DNA of 20,863 nucleotides from NCBI GenBank assembly GCA_018816605.1, contig JAHIVS010000546.1:1-20863 (forward strand), in the 5' to 3' direction. Positions 8,578-15,085 of this stretch are shown one piece after another. The DNA is from Pseudomonadota bacterium. Its GTDB lineage: Bacteria; Desulfobacterota; Desulfobacteria; Desulfobacterales; Desulfobacteraceae. Made by a program: the position numbers and the translations under genes. The notes under the pieces are model-generated. The model did no database searches. It was not told the origin of the DNA and saw only the letters and a list, made by a program, of their open reading frames with translations. Every line of letters starts with the position of its first letter. Positions within the stretch are counted from its first letter, which is position 1.

Positions 8578-8635
8578 TAGTTGTTACCCTTTTTGGTTGT
8601 ACGCTTTTCGGGACAAATCGTAGCAGGGCCCGTTT

Positions 8636-9580
8636 TTAATGATCTCTGTTAATAATGTATCGGGCTAGGGCCCGCAAAGGGTCCCCTTCCCGGTCAAACC
8701 CCTCAATGGCGGCTACCGCAGTGTCAACCAGATGCCTTGCATAGGTTTTGGATTCATCAAGACCCAGGATGGACGGAAAGGTGATTTTATCATGAACGGC
8801 ATCTGAACCAGTCGCTTTGCCCATTATTTCCGGATTTCCTTCCACATTTAAAATATCATCCATTACCTGGAAGGCAAGACCGATATTTTCCGCATAAAGC
8901 ATAAGGCTGTCACTCTGATGGGAATCGGCTCCGACACTTAAAGCGCCTGCTTCCACACTGACACATATCATCCTGCCGGTTTTCAAGCCATGTATTTTTT
9001 TAAGATGATTTAAAAGCGCTTCTTTATTCCCTGATTTTTTTATACCCTCACTCCCTTTAAATGAAAGGGAGAGCATGTCCAGCATTTGTCCCTCCACCAT
9101 TCCATTGACACCGGCAGCATCTGAAATCCGGGCCACAAGTTTGAGCAAAATCTCTTGGGTTGGATAAAAGTCAAATATTATATCAGGCTGGGTCAATACA
9201 GAAAAGGCATGGGTTAAAAGAGCATCGCCTGCCAGAATGGCAGTGGGTTCGGAAAATTTTTTATGACAGGTGGGAATTCCCCGTCGCAAATCATCATTGT
9301 CCATGGCTGGCAGATCATCGTGGATCAAAGAATAGGTATGGATCATTTCAATGGCACAGCAGGCGGGCAGGGCAGCAAGGGGATTTCCACCGCAGGCGCC
9401 GGCTGCGGCAAGTCCCAGCACTGGACGAAGCCGTTTCCCCCCTGCCATGAGCGAATGTGACATGGCCTGGACCAGTTCCCGGCCAGGATCAAACCGGCTG
9501 AGAATTTTTGCAAGAAACTTCTCCACAAGAACTTTATTTTCATTTAGATAGGCTGATAGATCAAAAGAAAACTCATTCAT
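8636..9580 (-). CDS. ispA: Geranyl/farnesyl diphosphate synthase
   Basis: This polyprenyl synthase builds C10-C15 isoprenoid diphosphates from IPP and DMAPP, feeding quinones and undecaprenyl carriers. From ATG 9580 it has 314 residues. It shows GGKRLRP (47-53), the first Asp-rich motif DDLPAMDND (88-96) followed by RRG, and a second motif QVMDDILNVEG (238-248). The second motif normally reads DDxxD; here the third Asp is Asn245. The rest, including GKATGSD and KITFPSILGL, is normal, so I expect it to be active. I prefer ATG 9580, which overlaps the xseB stop by eight bases, because the protein then begins where relatives begin. ATG 9613 would add 11 residues. It sits between xseB and dxs in a conserved gene order. 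Confidence 0.92.
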   Translation of the reverse strand: MNEFSFDLSAYLNENKVLVEKFLAKILSRFDPGRELVQAMSHSLMAGGKRLRPVLGLAAAGACGGNPLAALPACCAIEMIHTYSLIHDDLPAMDNDDLRRGIPTCHKKFSEPTAILAGDALLTHAFSVLTQPDIIFDFYPTQEILLKLVARISDAAGVNGMVEGQMLDMLSLSFKGSEGIKKSGNKEALLNHLKKIHGLKTGRMICVSVEAGALSVGADSHQSDSLMLYAENIGLAFQVMDDILNVEGNPEIMGKATGSDAVHDKITFPSILGLDESKTYARHLVDTAVAAIEGFDREGDPLRALARYIINRDH

Positions 9581-9797
9581 GGTCAAAGGGTTTTTCCTTA
9601 AGGGACCCGTCATTGTCCCGGGTTAACTGGGTAATTTTTTTTTCAGTTTGATCCAGAATCTCCAGACAAAATTTAGAATGGCCGATACCCATTTCATATT
9701 TTTTCACTGCCTGTTCAAGAGTTAAATCTCCGGACTCCATTTCCTTTACAATTTCTTCAAGTTGTTTTAAGGCAGTTTCAAATGTTTTTTTTACCAT
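9573..9797 (-). CDS. xseB: Exodeoxyribonuclease VII small subunit
   Basis: This 74-residue helical protein has the family core: FETALKQLEEIVKEMESGDLTLEQAVKKYEMG. Several small subunits bind each XseA chain to form exonuclease VII, which degrades single-stranded DNA from both ends. ATG 9797 follows the xseA stop directly (TAA-ATG), with a GGAAGAA ribosome site inside the xseA end, so synthesis of the two subunits is coupled. Its 3' end overlaps ispA. Confidence 0.95.
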   Translation of the reverse strand: MVKKTFETALKQLEEIVKEMESGDLTLEQAVKKYEMGIGHSKFCLEILDQTEKKITQLTRDNDGSLKEKPFDHE

Positions 9798-11156
9798 TTA
9801 TTTTTCTTCCACCCGTGTCACCAGGCGTCCTTTTGATAAAATTATTTCAACCTGATCATTCACATCCGCATCCTGGGCATCCATAAGTATTCTTTTTTGG
9901 GGCAAAATTCTTGCGATACTATACCCCCGGTCCAGAACAGACCTTGGATTGAATGCCCCAAGCTTTACATCCATCTCCTTGACCCGGGTTTTACAGGCAG
10001 ACAGACGCCCGTTCAGGCTGGATACCAGGCCAATGACCAATCCGTCTACCTGCTGCCGATTTTCCCTTATTTTGATCAAGAAACTTTTTCCCGTCAATAT
10101 TTTTTGCAGCCAGAAAACCCGTTCCTTGTGATACAGAACCCGGGCTTGCAAATTACGATTCATCCGTGCTTCAAATTCTTGTATCCTCAGTTTAAGATCC
10201 TTCACCACCCGAACGGGACTCTTCATCCGTAAGCTGAGGTCATCCAGTTTTTGATTTAAAAAACCCATTTTCCGGTCCATGACCTGGACAAGGGATGACC
10301 TGAGGAGGTTAATGTGCTGAATCAATGCGGTTTTATCCGGAAGGGCAAGCTCAGCCGCCGCAGAAGGGGTAGGCGCCCTAAGGTCTGCTACAAAATCGGC
10401 AATGGTAAAATCTGTTTCATGGCCAATCCCTGTGAGTACAGGAATTTTTGAATCAAAGATCGCCCTGGCAACTTTTTCTGAATTAAAGGCAGAAAGGTCT
10501 TCGATGGAGCCGCCGCCCCTGGCAAGGATGATCAATTCCGATGGATTTTGCAAGGAATTCACTGTCTGAATGGCCTGGGATATCTCTGTTTCAGCAGTCT
10601 CTCCCTGGACATTAACCGGTACAATTTGAAGATGGCATCCGGGAAAACGACGTCCGGCCACATGGAGGATGTCCCGGACCGCGGCACCGGTACCCGAGGT
10701 TATCACATTAATCTTTGCGGGTAAAAAGGGAAGCTTTTTTTTATGGGCGGCATCAAACAAACCCTGGGAGGCCAATTTTTTTTTCAATTGTTCAAATGCC
10801 ATTTGCAGGGAACCGGCACCTTCAGGCTCCAGATGTTCAAAAATCAATTGATAGGATCCTCTGGGTTCGTACAGAGAAATCCTTGCAAGACCAATGATCT
10901 TCATCCCGGATTCCGGAGAAAATTTCATGCCCCGCTTCTGATTTTTAAACATTACACACGAGATAACCGAAGTTGAATCTTTCAAGGAAAAATAAGAATG
11001 GCCCGAGGAAGGAACGGCATAATTGGAAATTTCTCCGGTAATCCATAAAAACGAAAACCGCTCTTCGAGAAGAGACTTAATTTCCCTTGTCAGGGTCGAA
11101 ACCGTGTACATATGCCCATTGTTGTTTTTTGCTATAGTGTTATCTGCTGTTTTCAT
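9798..11156 (-). CDS. xseA: Exodeoxyribonuclease VII large subunit
   Basis: XseA is the catalytic subunit of exonuclease VII, used in repair and recombination. The 452 residues carry an OB-fold DNA-binding domain (about 18-115, with WITGEISNY and GHSYFSLKD). The catalytic core holds VITSGTGAAVRDIL (151-164), LARGGGSIEDLSAFN (211-225), GIGHETDF (243-250) and APTPSAAAEL (261-270). A long coiled-coil follows (about 275-400), then a C-terminal SKGRLVTRVEE strand. It is the first gene of the xseA-xseB-ispA-dxs-tlyA run. ATG 11156 is the outermost start. Met16 (MYTVSTLTREIK) matches where relatives usually begin, but neither has a strong ribosome site. Two A-runs in the coding strand (A8 at 10735-10742, A9 at 10776-10784) encode lysines near residues 125-140. 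Confidence 0.95.
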   Translation of the reverse strand: MKTADNTIAKNNNGHMYTVSTLTREIKSLLEERFSFLWITGEISNYAVPSSGHSYFSLKDSTSVISCVMFKNQKRGMKFSPESGMKIIGLARISLYEPRGSYQLIFEHLEPEGAGSLQMAFEQLKKKLASQGLFDAAHKKKLPFLPAKINVITSGTGAAVRDILHVAGRRFPGCHLQIVPVNVQGETAETEISQAIQTVNSLQNPSELIILARGGGSIEDLSAFNSEKVARAIFDSKIPVLTGIGHETDFTIADFVADLRAPTPSAAAELALPDKTALIQHINLLRSSLVQVMDRKMGFLNQKLDDLSLRMKSPVRVVKDLKLRIQEFEARMNRNLQARVLYHKERVFWLQKILTGKSFLIKIRENRQQVDGLVIGLVSSLNGRLSACKTRVKEMDVKLGAFNPRSVLDRGYSIARILPQKRILMDAQDADVNDQVEIILSKGRLVTRVEEK

Positions 11157-11191
11157 TTTTTTTGGCTACCCATGCAAAAGCAAAGTCATAA

Positions 11192-11220
11192 TTTATAAAA
11201 CAAAGACATGGTTTTAACAA
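11192..11220 (-). promoter_or_regulatory. Sigma-70-type promoter for the xseA operon
   Basis: On the minus strand TTGTTA (11220-11215) is followed after exactly 17 bases by TATAAA (11197-11192), about 36 bases before the xseA ATG at 11156. It is the best promoter candidate for the whole xseA-xseB-ispA-dxs-tlyA run, whose genes overlap or lie within 60 bases of each other. Confidence 0.6.
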
Positions 11221-11371
11221 TACTAATCTTGGGTTCTTTCTAAAAATTCAAACTGAGATCTGCATTTTGCATAAAAACTATTCGATATTTTAAGACCGAT
11301 AATACATATTATGTAAACTTTTTATCTTTTGTTCCCATAAAAATAATTCGATACTTAACCGAATTGTAATC
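11221..11371. other. AT-rich control region between xseA and the BI-1 gene
   Basis: No gene is seen here. It holds a small dyad ATAATA-CA-TATTAT (11299-11312), a second dyad AATTCG-9 bases-CGAATT (11345-11365) lying just before the -35 box of the BI-1 promoter, and a direct repeat TTCGATA at 11281-11287 and 11347-11353 (66-base spacing, about six helical turns). These could be binding sites for a regulator. Confidence 0.35.
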
Positions 11372-11399
11372 TTGAAATATCTCCTTCCCGTGTTATATT
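11372..11399 (+). promoter_or_regulatory. Sigma-70-type promoter for the BI-1/YccA gene
   Basis: TTGAAA (11372-11377), 16 bases, then TATATT (11394-11399). Start of transcription would fall near 11406, giving a leader of roughly 40 bases before ATG 11445. Confidence 0.65.
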
Positions 11400-11444
11400 A
11401 CGGTTCAGCTAAGATTTAAACCTAACTTTTTTTTGGAGGAATTT

Positions 11445-12149
11445 ATGAACCAAGTCTTTTCAACCGCACAATCCACCGCACTGACAAAAGTGAATTCTTT
11501 TATCAGAAGTGTATATAACTGGATGGCCATCGGTCTCGGACTAACAGCCCTTGTTGCCTACTATGTTTCCAATAGCGAGGCCGCAATTCAACTGGTATTC
11601 GGCAATAAAATGGTATTTTTCGGTCTTATCATTGCCGAACTGGGATTTGTTTTTTACCTGAGCGCTCGAATTCAAAAGATTCAGGCGTCCACGGCAACAG
11701 CCCTGTTTGTGGTCTATGCCGCATTAAACGGTGTGACCATGGCCTTTATATTCCTGGCCTATACCGCTTCCTCCATTGTCTCCACTTTTGTGGTCTGTTC
11801 GGCCACCTTTCTGGCATGCAGTGTTTACGGCATGGTGACAAAACGGGATCTGACATCCATGGGCGGTTTTTTGACCATGGGGCTTATCGGTATTATCATC
11901 GCCTCTGTGGTGAATATGTTCGTACAGAGCTCAGGAATGGCCATGGTAATCTCCTATGTCGGTGTTCTGGTTTTTGTGGGCCTGACAGCCTATGATACCC
12001 AGAAATTGAAAACAATGGCGGTTACCTTGCCGGACAACGCTTCCGGAGCCATGGTTCGCAAAGGCGCCATCATGGGCGCTCTGACCTTGTACCTTGATTT
12101 TATCAACCTGTTTCTCATGCTGCTGCGCATCATGGGTGACAGAAGATAG
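11445..12149 (+). CDS. Bax inhibitor-1/YccA family membrane protein
   Basis: A 234-residue inner-membrane protein with about seven hydrophobic helices starting near residue 25. The family marks are TAYDTQKLK (181-189) and the C-terminal LYLDFINLFLMLLRIMGDRR, with Asp184 and Asp218 in positions matching the two aspartates that gate the pH-sensitive calcium leak in Bacillus YetJ. In bacteria the family is linked to calcium leak and, for YccA, to FtsH protease control; which applies here cannot be told. The start ATG 11445 follows a strong GGAGGA (11435-11440); an upstream TTG would overlap that site. It is a single gene with its own promoter and ends at a terminator shared with glmM. Confidence 0.9.
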   Translation: MNQVFSTAQSTALTKVNSFIRSVYNWMAIGLGLTALVAYYVSNSEAAIQLVFGNKMVFFGLIIAELGFVFYLSARIQKIQASTATALFVVYAALNGVTMAFIFLAYTASSIVSTFVVCSATFLACSVYGMVTKRDLTSMGGFLTMGLIGIIIASVVNMFVQSSGMAMVISYVGVLVFVGLTAYDTQKLKTMAVTLPDNASGAMVRKGAIMGALTLYLDFINLFLMLLRIMGDRR

Positions 12150-12194
12150 CTTTGATTAAAATTCACACAATCTGCAGATGCTTGGATTAAAAAC

Positions 12195-12224
12195 AAAAGG
12201 GTGACCCGATTGGGCCACCCTTTT
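12195..12224. terminator. Two-way rho-independent terminator between BI-1 gene and glmM
   Basis: AAAAGGGTG (12195-12203) pairs perfectly with CACCCTTTT (12216-12224). After a one-base mismatch, CCC/GGG extends the stem around a GATT loop. The A and T runs at the stem base can serve both directions, ending the BI-1 gene (plus) and glmM (minus). Confidence 0.8.
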
Positions 12225-12227
12225 GCC

Positions 12228-13574
12228 TTATTCCGGTACTATGTTTTCTTTTATCACCCTGCATATTTCTTGGCAATATTTCCGGGTCAGCTCCGCATCA
12301 GGGCCTTCCACCATCACCCTGAGCAACGGTTGGGTTCCGGAATACCGAATCAACACCCTGCCTTTGTTGGCCAGTTGTTCTTCAATTCGCCGGATGGTTT
12401 GGACAATGGGCGCAACCGTTGTATAATCGGGGCGGGAAGCATCCACCTCAACATTCATCAAAATCTGGGGGCAAACAACCATGATGGATGCCAAATCAGA
12501 CAAAGACTTTCCTGTCTCCGTCATAACTTCCAATAATTTCAGGGCGGATAGCATGCCGTCTCCGGTGGTGTGATCCTCCAAAAAAATCATATGCCCTGAA
12601 TCCTCACCACCCATGATGGCCCCGGAACGACCCATTTCTTCCAGGACCTTACGATCCCCCACATCAGATTTCAAATGAACAATGCCCAGGGATTCAAGGG
12701 CCCTGCTCAATCCGACATTGCTCATAGTTGTAGTTACAAGTATATTGTTTTTCAACCGATTCTTTTCTTTGGCAAACTTTGCACAGATGACAAGTAACCG
12801 ATCGCCTGTTATCTGATTTCCTTGTTCATCAATGGCGATAAGACGGTCGGCATCTCCATCAAATGCAAGGCCTAGGTCTGCCTTTTCTTTCAGGACCCTG
12901 TTTTTAAGCTCCAGGGTGTGCTGGGAACCGCAATTGTCATTGATATTGATCCCATCGGGCGTTACATGGATGAATTGTACGTCAAACAATCGATGGCTGA
13001 ACACCATGGAACAGATCCTGGAGGCAGCGCCATTGGATGCATCTATGACCATTTTAATTTTTGAATTGAGTTTCTTAAAAGGAAACTTGTCACGTAAGAA
13101 TTTTGAATACAACTCCAAACCATCTGAAATAATTGATATTTTTCCAATATTTGTCCGTGGAACAATTTCGTCCCCCAAGATATAGGATTCAATTGTTTCT
13201 TCCTGGGTATCGCTGAGTTTAATCCCGCCTCTGCTAAAAATCTTGATCCCATTGTCATAATAGGGGTTGTGGGAAGCAGAAATAACGATGCCGGCACCGA
13301 CGCCATCAAGGAGGCTGCTTAAATAAGCCACCCCCGGGGTCGGTATCACCCCGGCCAGAAGTGCATCCACTCCGACCGAGGCAATGCCTGCGGCAAGGGC
13401 TGACTCCAGCATATCCCCGGATATCCGTGGATCCTTTCCAATGACCACGGCTCCATATCCGGTCTCGACGGCCAAAAGACCCACAGCCCTCCCTGTTTTT
13501 AGCGCCACTTCACAGGTTATGGGGTGAAGGTTTGCCCTGCCCCGGATGCCGTCTGTTCCAAAAAGCGTTCCCAT
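12228..13574 (-). CDS. glmM: Phosphoglucosamine mutase
   Basis: GlmM converts glucosamine-6-phosphate to glucosamine-1-phosphate, on the way to UDP-GlcNAc for peptidoglycan and LPS. The 448-residue protein starts with GTDGIRGRAN. The phosphoserine loop SASHNP (99-104, Ser101) and metal loop DGDADR (239-244) are intact. The C-terminal phosphate-binding loop reads RYSGTQPLLRVMVEG (410-424), with Gln415 where many relatives have Glu. The start ATG 13574 has AGGAAC about ten bases upstream. It lies 84 bases downstream of the beta-helix gene on the same strand; no strong promoter is visible in that gap, so the two may be co-transcribed. Confidence 0.96.
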   Translation of the reverse strand: MGTLFGTDGIRGRANLHPITCEVALKTGRAVGLLAVETGYGAVVIGKDPRISGDMLESALAAGIASVGVDALLAGVIPTPGVAYLSSLLDGVGAGIVISASHNPYYDNGIKIFSRGGIKLSDTQEETIESYILGDEIVPRTNIGKISIISDGLELYSKFLRDKFPFKKLNSKIKMVIDASNGAASRICSMVFSHRLFDVQFIHVTPDGININDNCGSQHTLELKNRVLKEKADLGLAFDGDADRLIAIDEQGNQITGDRLLVICAKFAKEKNRLKNNILVTTTMSNVGLSRALESLGIVHLKSDVGDRKVLEEMGRSGAIMGGEDSGHMIFLEDHTTGDGMLSALKLLEVMTETGKSLSDLASIMVVCPQILMNVEVDASRPDYTTVAPIVQTIRRIEEQLANKGRVLIRYSGTQPLLRVMVEGPDAELTRKYCQEICRVIKENIVPE

Positions 13575-13658
13575 TTAAGATCTGTTCCTGTTTTTATATC
13601 ATGTGATTCATCTATAGATCCGGACAATATCAATTGGAGAAATTTCTTACAAAAATTA

Positions 13659-14906
13659 TCAGGTTCCGGATTTTTCTTTGGCAGCAGCTATCAGCAAGGG
13701 AGCGCAGATTTTTTTTTCAATGTTGTAGAGCCATCGGCTTCCGGTCATCGCCAACCGGGTATCCAGGTTTTGGATTACAGAGATGTACTTTTGTCTTCTC
13801 TTACCAACCTCAGTTTCCAAAGCTTTAATAAAGATCTCTCCTTCTCTGGTCATGGAATCTGAACCCATTTCCTTTTCAAAAACAGCATCCGCCTTTTTAA
13901 GCTTCTCTATGGCAGCCTTGTGCAAACTGATGGCACTGGTTTCTTTACCCTTGGTATCTGTTAATAAGATCTCTTTTGAAATCAGCAGTTTTTCATTTAA
14001 AATTTTTAACTGTTTTCTCCGTTCACCAATACAATCTGCCAGATTTTTCTGCATTCCCACTAACAATTCCTCTGAAAAAAAATTATGGACAAAGAGGGGT
14101 CTGACAAAACGATACCAGGCATTTAAAGAGATGAGTCCGGCGATGTAGGCCACGTTGTTGTTGAGAATCACATCCACATGGGAATAGACACCCACCCGCC
14201 GGGGAAGGGAGATCTCTTTGAACCCCCCCCCCAAAATCAATCGATCGTTTGCAAGTTCATTTTTCCGAATAATGGATCCGGCAGCCGTAATACATCCGTA
14301 TCCCATTCGAAGGGGACCCACAATCCCCCCCTGCCCTCCTAAAAATATGGGTTTCTGGTTGAGCATAACGCCCTGGTGAACATTTCCCAGCATGGAGGGG
14401 GTGGCCTTGTCCTGGTTGGGCGTATAATTAAAATGAACAAAAGAGGACCCAACCTCGGAATGATTTTTCCTGCTGGTACCACCGGCCATGAAGCAATCAC
14501 AAAAATTAATCAGGCTGCCCAGGGTCACAAAGGGAAAAAGAATGGTCTGCTTCAACCCTACGGTATGGGCGGCATTTGCCTCTTCTTCCAGAATGGTTCC
14601 CTTTCTGACGTGACCCCCGGACCCGAAAACATTGTCCCCAGCAAAGACGGCGTCCTGGAAAAAACCGCCATCAAGCCTGGTATTTTCTCCCACCAGGGTA
14701 TTTTCCAGGGTAACCGGCGCCTCGTACCCGATCCGGACATTTGGCAGAATCAAAGACCGTTCTCCGATAATCTTCGTTCCGGCAAACAAGGACACTCCCT
14801 GTCCTGATATCCGGTCTATATCGACCTCTTCACCAATGTAAACCGACTCTGGGTTGGGAATTTTAACCCCTTTTTGGCACAATAAATCCATTCTTTTGTT
14901 TTTCAT
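13659..14906 (-). CDS. Left-handed beta-helix (hexapeptide-repeat) protein, GlmU-like, with a G10 tract
   Basis: The 415-residue protein opens with a long run of hexapeptide-like repeats (about 20-230), e.g. VYIGEEVDIDRI, SLILPNVRIGY, NTLVGENTRL, AVFAGDNVFG and GIVGPLRMGYGCITAAGSII. This is the left-handed beta-helix of sugar acyltransferases and of the GlmU C-terminal half. No nucleotidyltransferase signature (GxGTRM) is present, so it is not a full GlmU. The second half is helical and basic, with coiled-coil-like heptads. Lying directly before glmM, it may act on amino-sugar phosphates, but this is inference. The run of ten C at 14223-14232 reads as G10 in the gene, giving Gly226-228; one slip would truncate it midway. 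Start: ATG 14906, or ATG 14891 (Met6); the promoter sits almost on top of the first. Confidence 0.7.
   Translation of the reverse strand: MKNKRMDLLCQKGVKIPNPESVYIGEEVDIDRISGQGVSLFAGTKIIGERSLILPNVRIGYEAPVTLENTLVGENTRLDGGFFQDAVFAGDNVFGSGGHVRKGTILEEEANAAHTVGLKQTILFPFVTLGSLINFCDCFMAGGTSRKNHSEVGSSFVHFNYTPNQDKATPSMLGNVHQGVMLNQKPIFLGGQGGIVGPLRMGYGCITAAGSIIRKNELANDRLILGGGFKEISLPRRVGVYSHVDVILNNNVAYIAGLISLNAWYRFVRPLFVHNFFSEELLVGMQKNLADCIGERRKQLKILNEKLLISKEILLTDTKGKETSAISLHKAAIEKLKKADAVFEKEMGSDSMTREGEIFIKALETEVGKRRQKYISVIQNLDTRLAMTGSRWLYNIEKKICAPLLIAAAKEKSGT
14223..14232 (-). repeat. Poly-G(10) tract in the beta-helix gene
   Basis: Ten consecutive C on the plus strand read as G10 in the coding strand, from the last base of Leu225 through three Gly codons. 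It is the longest G/C run I see in the window; others are G8 in tlyA (6476-6483) and G8 in fabH (17397-17404). Tracts of this length can change by slippage in replication. Confidence 0.85.
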
Positions 14907-14915
14907 GGGTCAAGT

Positions 14916-14943
14916 ATTAAATATCTTAGGGATTAATTGTCAA
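14916..14943 (-). promoter_or_regulatory. Sigma-70-type promoter for the beta-helix gene, very close to its start
   Basis: A perfect TTGACA (14943-14938), 16 bases, then TTTAAT (14921-14916), read on the minus strand. Only nine bases separate the -10 box from the ATG at 14906, so the transcript would begin at or next to that codon. Translation is then either leaderless or starts at Met6 (14891). Confidence 0.6.
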
Positions 14944-15008
14944 GGTTTTTTCCATTCAGCAATCTATTTAAGGCCCATAAAGACTGATCCGCCAATTTTT
15001 TTGATCGC

Positions 15009-15035
15009 ATCTTTTAAAAGATCAGCCTATATAAT
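15009..15035 (+). promoter_or_regulatory. Candidate pgi promoter: TATAAT box with a 14-bp palindrome in the -35 area
   Basis: A perfect TATAAT (15030-15035) lies 50 bases before the pgi ATG. No -35 box is found at 16-18 bases; TTGATC (15001-15006) is 23 bases away. The -35 area instead holds the exact palindrome ATCTTTTAAAAGAT (15009-15022), a possible regulator site. Confidence 0.45.
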
Positions 15036-15085
15036 AGTATGAAAAAAAAACCCAGCCTTTGACCACAAATATCAAGGAGGATAAA

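Noticed and set aside
11433..11444. Upstream TTG start for the BI-1 gene
   Set aside because: The TTG runs into the GGAGGA ribosome site that clearly serves ATG 11445.
13574..13574. GlmM Gln415 as a sign of a broken enzyme
   Set aside because: All other catalytic loops are intact and I recall Gln at this place in some related GlmM proteins, so it is probably a harmless variant.
15059..15085. Upstream TTG start for pgi adding nine residues
   Set aside because: It would place the AAGGAGG ribosome site inside the coding region; ATG 15086 has ideal spacing.
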